This document shows positions 26,701-35,336 of a stretch of 64,000 nucleotides of DNA, in pieces. This DNA is from Chromatium okenii (GTDB lineage Bacteria; Pseudomonadota; Gammaproteobacteria; Chromatiales; Chromatiaceae): NCBI RefSeq assembly GCF_016583745.1, contig NZ_NRRQ01000009.1:1-64000 (forward strand). The letters run 5' to 3'. Below the pieces are notes generated by a model that saw only the letters and a program-made list of their open reading frames with translations, was not told where the DNA came from and searched no databases. The position numbers and the translations under genes are program-made. Each line of letters begins with the position of its first letter. The stretch's first letter is position 1.

Positions 26701-27477
26701 CTGGTGATCATGGCACCGATTCCGCTGACCTTGCTGGGCATCATTCCGGCTCATGCGGTGATGTTTGCGCTGGGGCTGGGCGGCGAATTCACCGCGACGT
26801 CGATGATTGGCTGGATCGCGTTGGCGGGCATCATCGTCCGCAATTCGATTTTGCTGGTGGATTTTGCGCTTCACGACATCCAAAACGGCGTGGCGGTTGA
26901 TGAGGCGATGATCCGCGCCTGCAAAATCCGCACGCGCCCGATCTTAATCACCGCTTTCGCGCTGGTCGCTGGCTCGAGCGTCATCATCACTGACCCGATT
27001 TTTCAGGGCATGGCGATCTCGCTGTTGGCCGGCGTCTTGGTGTCAACCGTGTTGACCTTGATCGTGATTCCGCTCGGCTGCGTGGCGGCCAGTAAAGATA
27101 TGTGCGCGGTTGCCAGCGCTCACGCGCCCGGCGTGGCGTTGCCGTGTCGGTTGCAAACGGCGCTGGCGGGCGCGCAACCACGCGGAATCTGGGGCTGGAT
27201 GGGTCAGTTAGTGCTGCTGCTGTTTGACGCAGTGCGCGGAATCGGCTTGTTGCTGTTGGACGGCGTGAAAGGCGTGTTACCACGTTCGGAAGCGCCCCCA
27301 CCGGCGCGGAAGCCAGCACCAACACCTGCGGAGACTGCGGTTGAGGTGGCAGAAGACGTTGCACCGCCTGCTGCTGAACCCGAACCGGTAGCAAAAGCAG
27401 CGGCATCTGCTAAAAAACCACCTCGGCGCGGTATCCGCCTCAAAACGGATGATGATGCGGACGCGGATCACAGTTGA
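23701..27477 (+). CDS. RND efflux transporter permease
   Basis: A 1258-residue inner-membrane proton-driven pump. The N-terminal helix (~37-57) is followed by a porter domain and helices 2-6 with the proton-relay motif GILVDDAIVVIENIYRRW. A second porter domain and helices 8-12 (GIIVRNSILLVDFALHD) follow. Typical members are ~1030-1100 residues. The excess comes from two short palindrome-encoded insertions (residues ~313-328, IPPSPPFSKGG; ~924-941, FEPPLEKGGLGGF) and a ~100-residue Pro/Ala-rich C-terminal tail ending in an Asp-rich segment. The adaptor is upstream; no outer-membrane channel gene is nearby. Substrate class is not clear. Confidence 0.9.
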   Translation: MTAHLQPPLTPPELPERTPPDDAYLGLAGRAAQFFIRSPLSPLFYVAMLLMGIMGLLLTPRQEDPQISVPMIDIMIQYPGASAQQVTNLAAQPLERIMSEIPGIKHVYSVSQRGQGVVTVEFEVGQKMGPSLIKVNDKLDSNLDKVPPGMLPPLVKSKGIDDVPIVTLTLWSKDLDQDGAPDVDDGQLRLLAQDTLQALKQVKNTGNAFIVGGRREQVTINVAPERLSGYHISLDQIAQTLKSANAETLAGGVETSGAHFTVTTGAFLTGVEDIRRLVVGTFNEMPVYLRDVAEVTLGAEDSAQLVAYYTGPAAEIPPSPPFSKGGDDTATRADGRPAVTIAIAKKELTNGVTVAQALLERVEELKGTRIPANVAVSVTRNYGQSADQKVSELILKLIKATSFVVILVLLAFRALRPAIVVMLVIPVVLFMTVFVAWVGNFTIDRVSLFALIFSIGILVDDAIVVIENIYRRWLANGCTDEETAVDAVREVGNPTILATFTVIAALLPMGFVSGMMGPYMAPIPVLGSVAMFISLFAAFVFTPYLAISNWLRPSMRYLKAAELREHRDAERMETFFRRILTPLIADPRKRRNFRLVLWGTLALACSLFYFQGVAVKMMPLDNKPEFSVVIDLPEGTALPVTANLAQRMAETLRTLPEVVAIQLYAGTARPFDFNGMVRHYYFRQEPWQGELQVQLTDKHDRDRTSHEIATQARELVRELAQQAGATIAVVEMPPGPPVLQSVVAEIHGPTPELRRQFARDVTAVFAEAESARDVDNYLRTPYDYWRFEVDTEKAVRRGIAVDTINRNLAMALGGVPLGDIKQQAGRQSGHEPIQIVLQVPLAERSQIHRLGDVPITASAGTVPLSELGHFQRTPEEDLIFHKDLRPVEYVVADVGGRLAAPVYAMFQIQDLLAARDYTAPDGSKPAGGFEPPLEKGGLGGFEDAFFWLGPPPDDARLSWEWAGEWTVTYETFRDMGAAFVVALVLIYILVVWEFGNFRIPLVIMAPIPLTLLGIIPAHAVMFALGLGGEFTATSMIGWIALAGIIVRNSILLVDFALHDIQNGVAVDEAMIRACKIRTRPILITAFALVAGSSVIITDPIFQGMAISLLAGVLVSTVLTLIVIPLGCVAASKDMCAVASAHAPGVALPCRLQTALAGAQPRGIWGWMGQLVLLLFDAVRGIGLLLLDGVKGVLPRSEAPPPARKPAPTPAETAVEVAEDVAPPAAEPEPVAKAAASAKKPPRRGIRLKTDDDADADHS
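24645..24681. repeat. CCCCCC/GGGGGG palindrome inserted in the RND gene (copy 1)
   Basis: A C-run, pyrimidine tract and G-run palindrome whose core is ccccccttt, ttct, aaggggggag. It is in frame, encoding IPPSPPFSKGGD within the porter domain. It is the same element as copy 2, in reverse orientation. Confidence 0.8.
26479..26523. repeat. CCCCCC/GGGGGG palindrome inserted in the RND gene (copy 2)
   Basis: Core ccccccttagaaaaagggggg followed by ttggggggattt, encoding GFEPPLEKGGLGGF in frame. It is the reverse complement of copy 1 over the core, apart from flanks. Confidence 0.8.
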
Positions 27478-27485
27478 CGGTGCTC

Positions 27486-27761
27486 ATGCCGCGCTGGTGC
27501 TGGCTGGCGTGGGGACTGCTGGCGCTCGGAAGCGTCAGCGCCGCCCCGCCGCCAGTTTCAGCACCAGCGGCAGCGGATTGGCGCGATTGGTCACTGCCGC
27601 CGGTACCGGCAGCGCAGGAAGTGCCAGCGGAGCATGAGTATCGTTTTCGCGGTGATCCGCGCCGACAGACGCTGCCGCATGATCCCGCCGGTTATCACTT
27701 TCGTCCTTTATCAGAATCAGAACAGCGCCGCTCACCCGCCGTTTGGCGTCCACTGCACTAG
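27486..27761 (+). CDS. Small secreted hypothetical protein
   Basis: A 91-residue protein with a clear signal peptide (WCWLAWGLLALGSVSA) and a Pro/Arg-rich mature part (EYRFRGDPRRQTLPHDPAGY). ATG 27486 lies 8 bp after the RND stop; an upstream TTG at 27474 overlaps that stop. Likely in the RND operon. No family recognised. Confidence 0.6.
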   Translation: MPRWCWLAWGLLALGSVSAAPPPVSAPAAADWRDWSLPPVPAAQEVPAEHEYRFRGDPRRQTLPHDPAGYHFRPLSESEQRRSPAVWRPLH

Positions 27762-27781
27762 CGCATCACGAGAGAAAAACC

Positions 27782-28546
27782 ATGAACATTCAAGCCTTAA
27801 CCTCATTCACGCTGCTGTTTGGTGCCGCAATTATTGGCACGGCGAATGCCGCCGAGCCGGTGCAATTTGCCGCAGAAATGGTCAGCAGCGGGCCGGATAG
27901 TGCGCCCACAACCGGCAAGATGTTTGTCGGCGCGGGGCGCGTGCGGGTGGAGCTGGAACAAAACGGGCAACAGATCGTGCGCATCAGCGATCAAGCGCGA
28001 CGCGCCGACTGGGTGTTGTTTCCCCAACACAAAGGCTATTTAGAACGCAGTGCGCCTGCTGGTGAAGTCGCGCCGGTGCCGGCGCCGCCGTCGGCGGAAC
28101 ACGATCCTTGTGACGGGCTGCAAGCGGTGACTTGCCGCCGCGTGGGAGTCGATCAAGTGGCGGGACGGGCGGCGGTGCAATGGGAAATGAGCGTGACCCG
28201 CGAGGGTAAAACCTTGACCGGCACGCAATGGTTGGATGTCGAACGCGGTTTGCCATTGAAATATGCAATGCCGAATGGACAAGCAATGGAATTAAAACAA
28301 CTCGGCACGGAAACAATTGCAGGTCGCGCTGTAGAAAAATGGGAAATGACCGTGACCATGCCCAATCAAACGCCAGTACGCACTTTGCAATGGTTTGATC
28401 CGGTATTAAAACTCGCGGTGCGCGAAGAATTCACTGGTGGCAATGTCCGCGCCTTGCAGCAGATTACACTGGGCAAGCAACCGGATGAATTATTCCAAAT
28501 TCCAGCGGATTACACGCGCTTGGAAACACCGCCAGCAGCGCAATAA
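27782..28546 (+). CDS. Periplasmic DUF4412-like protein
   Basis: A 254-residue exported protein: signal peptide to ~20 (GTANA), then a beta-rich domain with two similar halves (GRAAVQWEMSVT ... LDVERGLPLKY; GRAVEKWEMTVT ... FDPVLKLAVRE). This looks like an outer-membrane lipoprotein-sorting/DUF4412-type fold. GAGAG precedes ATG 27782. It lies 20 bp after the previous small gene and so may belong to the RND operon. The role is not known. Confidence 0.7.
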   Translation: MNIQALTSFTLLFGAAIIGTANAAEPVQFAAEMVSSGPDSAPTTGKMFVGAGRVRVELEQNGQQIVRISDQARRADWVLFPQHKGYLERSAPAGEVAPVPAPPSAEHDPCDGLQAVTCRRVGVDQVAGRAAVQWEMSVTREGKTLTGTQWLDVERGLPLKYAMPNGQAMELKQLGTETIAGRAVEKWEMTVTMPNQTPVRTLQWFDPVLKLAVREEFTGGNVRALQQITLGKQPDELFQIPADYTRLETPPAAQ

Positions 28547-28581
28547 CAATTCAGTTTTTTATTTCATTACAGCACATCACC

Positions 28582-29214
28582 ATGATTACGATTGTTGGTA
28601 GTTTGAAAGGCGGATCAGGCAAAAGCACACTGACATTTAATTTAGCGGTGTGGCTCACGCTGGCGGAAAATAAGGTGCTGGTGGTGGACGCCGATCCACA
28701 GGCGACGCTGTTGGATGTCATTGACGTGCGGCGGGAAGAAAACTGGACGCCTGCGCTGCAAGCACTTGATTGTAAAGCATTAACTTCAGAAAAGTTGCGG
28801 CAAGCAAGTGAAACGCTGATTGATGTTGGCGCAGCGGACATGGAGAGTATGCGTTTGGCATTGACACTCTGTGATCGGGTGGTGGTGCCAGTGCCGCCCT
28901 CGCAAGCAGATTTATGGTCAACGCAGCGTTATTTACATTTCATTGCCGCGATTGAACGTGAAAAACCGCTCGAAATTATTGGCTTTATCAATCGCGGCGA
29001 CACGCATCACTCAATACAGGAAACGAATGAAACTGCTGCGGCGTTGATTGCGTTACCTGGAATTCGTTTTATTAAATCGCGCCTCTCTCAGCGCACCGTG
29101 TTTCGTCGTTCTTTTAGCGAAGGATTAGCGGTGTTTGAACTCGAACCACGCGGCAAGGCGGCGCACGAGTTCATGGGTTTAGCGGCGGCACTTTATCCGC
29201 ATCTTGTCAGCTAG
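28582..29214 (+). CDS. ParA/MinD-like ATPase
   Basis: A 210-residue deviant Walker ATPase: KGGSGKST near residue 10, VVDADPQATLLD for Walker A', and a switch-like segment before TLCDRVVVPVPPS. It is shorter than chromosomal ParA and has no DNA-binding N-terminus. No parB or replication gene is nearby; instead a membrane coiled-coil protein follows after 7 bp. A role in positioning a membrane complex is inference. Confidence 0.85.
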   Translation: MITIVGSLKGGSGKSTLTFNLAVWLTLAENKVLVVDADPQATLLDVIDVRREENWTPALQALDCKALTSEKLRQASETLIDVGAADMESMRLALTLCDRVVVPVPPSQADLWSTQRYLHFIAAIEREKPLEIIGFINRGDTHHSIQETNETAAALIALPGIRFIKSRLSQRTVFRRSFSEGLAVFELEPRGKAAHEFMGLAAALYPHLVS

Positions 29215-29221
29215 GTTCATT

Positions 29222-29746
29222 ATGACAACTGAAATGCCCACGTCTGAAGACCTCAAAAACCCTGCACATTTAGATGCCCTCAATTCTACCGCTACGGATT
29301 CTCAGCTTAATGCGTTTGCAATTGATCGTCTCTCGCAAGCCTTTGAAACCAGCGCCAAACGCTGGGAATTGATTGTCTATCCAACGCTATTTGCGTTCAT
29401 TATTCTGGCTGCTTACGGCTTTTATTTAATTTTTAGTTTAGCCAAAGACATGCACTATCTCACTGTCAGCGTCGATACGAATATGACCACCATGGCCAAT
29501 AACGTCAAAATGATGTCAGAAAGCGTGGTACTGATGAGTAATAACGTGCGCACGATGTCCGGCAATGTGGAGTCAATGGCGCAAAATGTGAATACGTTGG
29601 AGCCAATGTTAGTCAGCATTCAAAATATGGATCGCTCAATGCAAAGTATGACGCTGGCAACGACATCAATGCGCAATGACTTGGCAGTGATGAATCAAAA
29701 TATCAGCCGCCCGATGAATTTTATGAACAACATGATGCCTTGGTAG
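29222..29746 (+). CDS. Single-pass membrane coiled-coil protein
   Basis: A 174-residue protein: ~55 polar residues, one transmembrane helix (~60-82, LIVYPTLFAFIILAAYGFYL), then a heptad-like Met/Asn/Val-rich coiled coil (~85-160, with repeated NNVKMMSESV-type units) and the end MNNMMPW. The start is 7 bp after the ParA-like gene, so the pair is probably coupled. No enzymatic motif is seen; function unknown. It could be the membrane anchor or receptor for the ATPase. Confidence 0.7.
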   Translation: MTTEMPTSEDLKNPAHLDALNSTATDSQLNAFAIDRLSQAFETSAKRWELIVYPTLFAFIILAAYGFYLIFSLAKDMHYLTVSVDTNMTTMANNVKMMSESVVLMSNNVRTMSGNVESMAQNVNTLEPMLVSIQNMDRSMQSMTLATTSMRNDLAVMNQNISRPMNFMNNMMPW

Positions 29747-29826
29747 TTCTTTTTAATACGAATCCTGTTTAATGCGATTGTGTAACTCAATCCACTTTTC
29801 TATTCACCGACCTCAAAAATCTGAAT

Positions 29827-31101
29827 ATGACTGACACCTCAATCTCTGATATTGCCACCTATATGAATGATCTTGGGCAGCGAGCGCGGATTGCTGCTCG
29901 TGTGATAGCGCAAGCACCGACAGGTCAAAAAAATACTGCATTGTTGGCGATTGCTGACGAATTAAATCATCACCGTGACCTGATTATGCACGCCAATCAA
30001 CTTGATTTGGCAGCAGGCGCAGCAAAGGGATTAGATGCGGCATTATTAGATCGCCTTGCGCTGACCCCAGCACGAATTGATGCCATGATTGACGGGGTGC
30101 GCGAAATTGCCGCTTTACCTGATCCCATTGGTGCAATTACTGATCTCAATAATCGTCCATCGGGAATTCAAGTTGGGCGAATGCGCGTTCCGCTGGGTGT
30201 AATTGGCATTATTTATGAATCGCGCCCCAATGTGACGGTGGACGCTGCGGCGCTGTGTTTGAAATCGGGCAATGCAACCGTGTTGCGCGGTGGCTCAGAA
30301 TCTTTCGAGTCAAATCAGGCACTTGCTCGCTGCATTCAGCAAGGTTTAGCGCACGCTGCGTTGCCAATGGACGGGGTGCAGGTGGTCGCAACCACTGACC
30401 GGGCGGCGGTCGGGGCGTTGGTGACAATGCCCAAATATGTTGATGTGATTATTCCACGCGGTGGTAAAAGTTTAATTGAACGCATTAGCCACGAAGCGCG
30501 GGTGCCGGTGATTAAACATTTAGATGGTATCTGCCATGTTTATATTGATGCGGCAGCGGATTTGAATAAGGCTTTTGCAATTGCGCTGAATGCAAAAACG
30601 CAACGTTATGGCACTTGTAATACGATGGAAACGCTATTGGTTGACGCTGCAATTGCTGCGGCAATTTTGCCGCGTTTAGCAACGGCATATCAAGAAAAAG
30701 GCGTTGAATTGCGCGGTTGTTTGCGTACCTGTGAGATCATTCCTGCGGCATTGGTCGCAACCGAAGTGGATTGGGATACTGAATATCTTGCGCCAATTTT
30801 ATCCATTCGGATTGTAGATGGTATTGATACGGCAATTGCGCATATCGCGCAGCACGGTTCAGCGCATACCGATGCTATTGTGACGGAAGATTACACGCGA
30901 GCGCGGCAATTTTTGCGCGAAGTGGATTCCAGTTCAGTAATGGTAAATGCGTCAACGCGCTTTGCCGATGGTTTTGAATACGGTTTAGGTGCGGAAATTG
31001 GGATCAGCACTGATAAATTTCATGCGCGAGGGCCGGTCGGATTAGAAGGTTTAACCTCGGTAAAATTCATTGTGTTAGGCAATGGCGAGGTGCGCGGTTA
31101 A
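29827..31101 (+). CDS. proA: Gamma-glutamyl phosphate reductase
   Basis: A 424-residue cytoplasmic NADPH-dependent enzyme of proline synthesis that reduces glutamyl 5-phosphate to the semialdehyde. Family landmarks are [44 protein letters not shown] and the catalytic-cysteine segment [13 protein letters not shown]. Full length. proB is not adjacent. ATG 29827. Confidence 0.95.
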   Translation: MTDTSISDIATYMNDLGQRARIAARVIAQAPTGQKNTALLAIADELNHHRDLIMHANQLDLAAGAAKGLDAALLDRLALTPARIDAMIDGVREIAALPDPIGAITDLNNRPSGIQVGRMRVPLGVIGIIYESRPNVTVDAAALCLKSGNATVLRGGSESFESNQALARCIQQGLAHAALPMDGVQVVATTDRAAVGALVTMPKYVDVIIPRGGKSLIERISHEARVPVIKHLDGICHVYIDAAADLNKAFAIALNAKTQRYGTCNTMETLLVDAAIAAAILPRLATAYQEKGVELRGCLRTCEIIPAALVATEVDWDTEYLAPILSIRIVDGIDTAIAHIAQHGSAHTDAIVTEDYTRARQFLREVDSSSVMVNASTRFADGFEYGLGAEIGISTDKFHARGPVGLEGLTSVKFIVLGNGEVRG

Positions 31102-31281
31102 ACGCTGCGCCGTTGTGAATACGGCAAGGTCGGTAGTTGCGAATATAAGCAGTTAATTCTAGTTCTCGACAAGAATGACGCATCTTGATAAAAATAGAAC
31201 GGGGCATGAGTGCGACCGCAATTGCGCCGCTCATGTTGTCGTTATTTTGCCACCACGTTAGCAATTCTGGAGTTCTATTGT

Positions 31282-32739
31282 ATGGCACGCATCGTCATTC
31301 TTGGCGCGGGTATTTCTGGACATACTGCTGCGCGTTATTTGGGAAAATGGATCGGTAAAAAACATCAGGTGATTGTGGTTTCGCCGAATTCTAAATGGAA
31401 TTGGATTCCCTCCAATATCTGGGTTGGGATTGGAGAAATGACTGAGCGGCAGGTGACTTTTGAGTTGGCACCCGTCTATAAAAAGGTCAACGTTGAGTTC
31501 CGGCAAGCGAAGGCGCTGTCAGTTCATCCCGATGGCAATAGCGAACACGCCAAGCCATTCGTGACGATTGAATACACGGAATTGGCGCGTTCTGGTCAAA
31601 CCGATACGGTTGAATACGATTATTTAATTAACGCGACCGGCCCAAAATTGAACTTTGGAGCGACGCCGGGATTAGGGCCGGAGACTGGTTATACGGTGTC
31701 AGTGTGTACGCCGGGTCATGCGTTAGAAGCGAATGCGCAATTACAAAAACAGATTGAAGCGATGAAGCAAGGTGCAGAACGCACCTTTGTCGTGGGTACC
31801 GGTCATGGCATGTGTACTTGTCAAGGTGCCGCTTTTGAATACATTTATAATATTGACCACGCGCTGCGCGAGGCGGGAGTGCGTGAACGCGGGCGTTTGG
31901 TGTGGATTAGTAATGAATATGAATTGGGTGATTTTGGTATGGGCGGTGTCCATATCACGCGGGGCGGTTATGTCACCAACGGCAAAATTTTTGCGGAATC
32001 GTTGATGGTTGAGCGCGATATGGAATGGATTACCCGCGCCCACGTTAGCAAGATTGAACCGGGCAAGATTCATTATGAATTGCTCGATGGCAGTCAGCAT
32101 GAACTTGATTTCGATTTTTCAATGCTCATTCCACCATTTGCGGGCGTGGGTTTGAAAGCCTTTGATGCCGCTGATGCCGATATGACCGATCAACTTTTTG
32201 CGCCCAATGGCTTTATGAAGGTGGATGCAGATTACAATCCAAAAGCTTTTGAGGATTGGAGTAAAGCAGATTGGCCGCGTACTTATCAGACCCCGCGCTA
32301 TAAAAACATCTTTGCAATCGGTATTGCTTTTGCGCCGCCGCATCCGATTAGCAAGGTGATGAAAAGCCCCAGCGGTGTGCAAATTAGTCCGACGCCGCCG
32401 CGTACTGGAATGCCATCAGCAACGATTGGAAAAGCAGTGGCTGAGAGTATTCGGGACATGTTGAAAGGTGCGCCAGAACCGACGCACACTGCGTCAATGG
32501 GTGAGATGGGCGCAGCTTGTGTTGCTTCCACAGGTTCGCATATTTTCAAGGGCACGGCGGCGACGATGACGGTATTCCCAGTGGTGCCTGATTACGATAC
32601 TTATCCTGAATATGGACGGGATATGAATTTGACGTTTGGTGAGATTGGGTTGGCGGGACATTGGATGAAATACATCCTGCATCACGTCTTTATTTATCAG
32701 GCAAAACTGCGGTTTGGTTGGTCATTTCTTCCTGATTGA
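31282..32739 (+). CDS. Sulfide:quinone oxidoreductase-like flavoprotein
   Basis: A 485-residue FAD-dependent pyridine nucleotide-disulfide oxidoreductase-fold protein. FAD binding is at the N-terminus (VILGAGISGHTAARYLG) with NATGPKLNF. Candidate redox cysteines are Cys142 (SVCTPGHA), Cys178/Cys180 (GMCTCQG) and Cys413 (AACVAS); SQRs use such cysteines to pass sulfide sulfur. The C-terminal amphipathic end suits monotopic membrane attachment. It would oxidise sulfide and reduce quinone. Assignment to an exact SQR type is not made. ATG 31282 is chosen over an in-frame start at 31210 because the Rossmann strand begins there. Confidence 0.8.
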   Translation: MARIVILGAGISGHTAARYLGKWIGKKHQVIVVSPNSKWNWIPSNIWVGIGEMTERQVTFELAPVYKKVNVEFRQAKALSVHPDGNSEHAKPFVTIEYTELARSGQTDTVEYDYLINATGPKLNFGATPGLGPETGYTVSVCTPGHALEANAQLQKQIEAMKQGAERTFVVGTGHGMCTCQGAAFEYIYNIDHALREAGVRERGRLVWISNEYELGDFGMGGVHITRGGYVTNGKIFAESLMVERDMEWITRAHVSKIEPGKIHYELLDGSQHELDFDFSMLIPPFAGVGLKAFDAADADMTDQLFAPNGFMKVDADYNPKAFEDWSKADWPRTYQTPRYKNIFAIGIAFAPPHPISKVMKSPSGVQISPTPPRTGMPSATIGKAVAESIRDMLKGAPEPTHTASMGEMGAACVASTGSHIFKGTAATMTVFPVVPDYDTYPEYGRDMNLTFGEIGLAGHWMKYILHHVFIYQAKLRFGWSFLPD

Positions 32740-32778
32740 TTTTTCAGCGCGTCTCATCATTCACCGGAGTGCAATATC

Positions 32779-32937
32779 ATGGCTGCAAAGAATAAAGAAC
32801 CCTATCAACAGGCATATTATCCACCAGTGCCCACGCCTTGGGTGCGTTATATGCGCACGTCGTTTACTTGGCAATTTTATCGTTTTTGGGTGATTAACCT
32901 AAAAATTCTGAAATTGCTGTTAAAATCACACAATTGA
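32779..32937 (+). CDS. Small basic protein downstream of the SQR-like gene
   Basis: A 52-residue frame (start MAAKNKEPYQQAYYPPVPTP) with CGGAG about 9 nt upstream, beginning 39 bp after the SQR-like stop. It is Pro/Tyr-rich at the start and then Trp/Phe- and Lys/Leu-rich, with an amphipathic C-terminal helix that could lie on the membrane. Probably co-transcribed; a partner role for the SQR is inference. Confidence 0.6.
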   Translation: MAAKNKEPYQQAYYPPVPTPWVRYMRTSFTWQFYRFWVINLKILKLLLKSHN

Positions 32938-32956
32938 TGGTGGTGTGATTGCGGCA

Positions 32957-33586
32957 ATGATCGGAATTCTTGGCGGCACCTTTGATCCCATTCATTTTGG
33001 GCATTTACGCCCGGCGTTGGAATGCCGCCAAGCATTAGATTTGCAGGAAATCCGTTTAATTCCATTAAAGGTGGCGGTGCATCGCCCGCAACCCATTGCC
33101 ACTGCGGCGCAACGCTTACAATTGTTAGCCGCAGCAATTCGTGAACAAGCCGATTTTGTTGTGGATACCCGCGAATTAGATCGCTCCGGCAGTTCCTTTT
33201 CAATTGATACGTTAACGGCATTGCGGGCTGAATACGGCGCGACAATGCCGTTGTGTTTATTATTGGGTGCTGATGCGTTTGCGCATTTTTTAACGTGGCG
33301 GCGTCCCCACGATTTGCTCAAGCTCGCGCATTTAGTAGTAATGACGCGCCCGCACAGCGCGGCAGTGACGGAGCCGGCGCTGGTGGCGTTGGAGCGCCAG
33401 CACGGTACGACCGCACCTGCGGCACTCGCTGCGGCACCTGCGGGATACATTTTCCGGCAGGCGGTGACGCCGCTTGCCATTTCTTCGACGCAGATTCGCC
33501 AGCTCATTGCGAGCAGTTTGAGTCCGCGTTATCTCCTGCCCGAGGCGGTGTTGGCGCTGATTGAGCGCGAGCGGTTATATCGCTGA
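32957..33586 (+). CDS. nadD: Nicotinate-nucleotide adenylyltransferase
   Basis: A 209-residue NAD-synthesis enzyme joining nicotinate mononucleotide to AMP from ATP. GILGGTFDPIHFGHLRPA (nucleotidyltransferase motif with H..GH) and ISSTQIR are intact. ATG 32957 is chosen because the motif begins immediately; GTG 32945 is an alternative. It is followed by rsfS after 41 bp, the usual order. Confidence 0.95.
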   Translation: MIGILGGTFDPIHFGHLRPALECRQALDLQEIRLIPLKVAVHRPQPIATAAQRLQLLAAAIREQADFVVDTRELDRSGSSFSIDTLTALRAEYGATMPLCLLLGADAFAHFLTWRRPHDLLKLAHLVVMTRPHSAAVTEPALVALERQHGTTAPAALAAAPAGYIFRQAVTPLAISSTQIRQLIASSLSPRYLLPEAVLALIERERLYR

Positions 33587-33627
33587 TCACCGCGCCTTTT
33601 TGTTTTTTTCGCAATTGAGACAACTAC

Positions 33628-33984
33628 ATGCACGTTGAAGAGTTACACCAATTGGTGCTCACGGCGCTGGACGATATGAAAGCGCGGGATGTGACCGTGC
33701 TGGATGTGCGCGGGCAAACCGCGATTACCGATTACATGATTGTGGCGTCCGGCACCTCGGATCGGCACGTCAAGGCGATTGCGGAAACCGTCGCCTTTCG
33801 TGCCAAGGATGCTGGCGAAACGCCGCTCGGCAGCGAAGGGCTGGCGCAGGGCGAGTGGGCGTTGGTTGACCTCAACGGCGTGGTGGTGCATGTGATGCAG
33901 GCGAAGGTGCGCGAGTTTTATCACCTCGAACGGCTGTGGTCGGTGCCACCAGCCACGTCGTTAGCGAAGGCGAGCGCGGAATAA
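33628..33984 (+). CDS. rsfS: Ribosomal silencing factor RsfS
   Basis: A 118-residue protein that binds ribosomal protein uL14 and blocks subunit joining when nutrients are short. Family landmarks DVRGQTAITDYMIVASGTSDRHVKAIAE (in part), EGLAQGEWALVDLNGVVVHVM and REFYHLERLW are all visible. It sits after nadD as in many gammaproteobacteria. Confidence 0.95.
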   Translation: MHVEELHQLVLTALDDMKARDVTVLDVRGQTAITDYMIVASGTSDRHVKAIAETVAFRAKDAGETPLGSEGLAQGEWALVDLNGVVVHVMQAKVREFYHLERLWSVPPATSLAKASAE

Positions 33985-33987
33985 CCG

Positions 33988-34524
33988 GTGCGCTCCAGTC
34001 CATCATTCACGCTGATTGCGGCGGTCGCGGCGGATAACGTGATTGGGCGCAATAACGCGCTGCCTTGGCATTTACCGGCAGATTTGGCGCATTTCAAACG
34101 GTTAACGCTCGATCACACCATCGTGATGGGGCGACGGACGTGGGAATCGCTGCCCGGCGTGCTCCCGCGTCGCCGCCATCTGGTGTTATCGCGTGATCCG
34201 CATTTTTACGCGGCAGGAGCGGAGGTGGTGGATTCGCTGGCCGCAGCGGTGACGGCCGCAGGCGCGGTGGCAGAATTGATGGTGATTGGCGGCGCGACGC
34301 TGTACGCGGAAACCTTGCCGCTGGCAACGCGCCTCTGTTTGACCCAGATTCACGGGCACCTTGACGGCGATGCGTGGTTTCCTGCGTGGGATGCGACGCA
34401 GTGGCAGTTAGTCAGCCAGAGTGAACAGCCCGCCGATGAGCGCAACGCCTTTGCGATGACCTTTCTGGAGTGGCGACGCGGCGCTGCTGCCAGCATTGTT
34501 CAGTCCTCGCCCGGCACGACATAA
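33988..34524 (+). CDS. folA: Dihydrofolate reductase
   Basis: A 178-residue NADPH-dependent enzyme making tetrahydrofolate. IGRNNALPWHLPADLAHFK carries the substrate-site Trp and acidic residue, MGRRTWES binds NADPH, and VIGGATLYAETLPLATRLCLTQI is typical. It starts at GTG 33988, 3 bp after rsfS. Its end overlaps the convergent apaH gene by 25 bp, and the last ~12 residues are probably dispensable. Confidence 0.93.
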   Translation: MRSSPSFTLIAAVAADNVIGRNNALPWHLPADLAHFKRLTLDHTIVMGRRTWESLPGVLPRRRHLVLSRDPHFYAAGAEVVDSLAAAVTAAGAVAELMVIGGATLYAETLPLATRLCLTQIHGHLDGDAWFPAWDATQWQLVSQSEQPADERNAFAMTFLEWRRGAAASIVQSSPGTT

Positions 34525-35336
34525 CCCGCACACTGCCGCTGTATTGGCAGCAATGGCAGCGGCTCCACCCGCAGCGCCGTCAACGCCCCGCCCCACAAAC
34601 AACCGCTGTCAATCGCCCACACGTTCTCGCCCGCGTAATAACCCAGCGTTGACCAGTGCCCAAAAATGATGCGGTCAGCGCGGGTGCGGCGCTGTGGCAC
34701 CTGAAACCAAGGCACCAGACCGGGTGTTTGGCTGCCGATCTCGCCCTTTTCTTTCAGCGCCAGCCGTCCGTCAGCACTGCAAAACCGCAACCGCGTCAAA
34801 CAATTGACAATAAACCGCAGCCGTTCCAGCCCCCGCAATTCCGGCGACCACCGTTCTGGTTGATTGCCGTACAGCGCCAGCAAGAATGTTTGATAATTCT
34901 CCCCGCGCAGCGCCGCCTCCACCTCGGCAGCGGCGGCGCGGGCGTCTGCCAGCGTCCACTGCGGCGGCAGCCCGGCATGAATCAGCGTCAACTCACGTTC
35001 GGCGTCATGGTGAAGCAGCGGGCGCTGGCGCAGCCAATGCAGCAGCTCTTCTCGATCTGGGGCAGTGAGCACGGCATCAAGGTTGCTTTTATGGGCATAT
35101 TTCAAGTTGCCGGCGGCGAGTGCGAGCAAGTGCAAATCGTGATTGCCCAAGACCACGACAGCAGCAGCGCCCAGCTCGCGGACAAAGCGCAGCACCGCCA
35201 GCGAGTCTGGCCCGCGATTGATGAGATCGCCGACGAACCACAGCCGGTCATGCTGCGGATCAAAGGCAAGTTGGTCGAGCAGCGCCCACAGCTCGCGGGC
35301 GCAACCTTGAATGTCACCGATGGCATAAAGAGACAT
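34500..35336 (-). CDS. apaH: Symmetrical bis(5'-nucleosyl)-tetraphosphatase
   Basis: A 278-residue metallophosphatase that splits Ap4A into two ADP. The metal motifs GDIQGC, GDLINRGPDS, GNHDLH and FGHWSTLGYY are all present. Full length. It converges on folA with a 25-bp overlap; folA-apaH adjacency is common in proteobacteria. Confidence 0.95.
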   Translation of the reverse strand: MSLYAIGDIQGCARELWALLDQLAFDPQHDRLWFVGDLINRGPDSLAVLRFVRELGAAAVVVLGNHDLHLLALAAGNLKYAHKSNLDAVLTAPDREELLHWLRQRPLLHHDAERELTLIHAGLPPQWTLADARAAAAEVEAALRGENYQTFLLALYGNQPERWSPELRGLERLRFIVNCLTRLRFCSADGRLALKEKGEIGSQTPGLVPWFQVPQRRTRADRIIFGHWSTLGYYAGENVWAIDSGCLWGGALTALRVEPLPLLPIQRQCAGYVVPGED

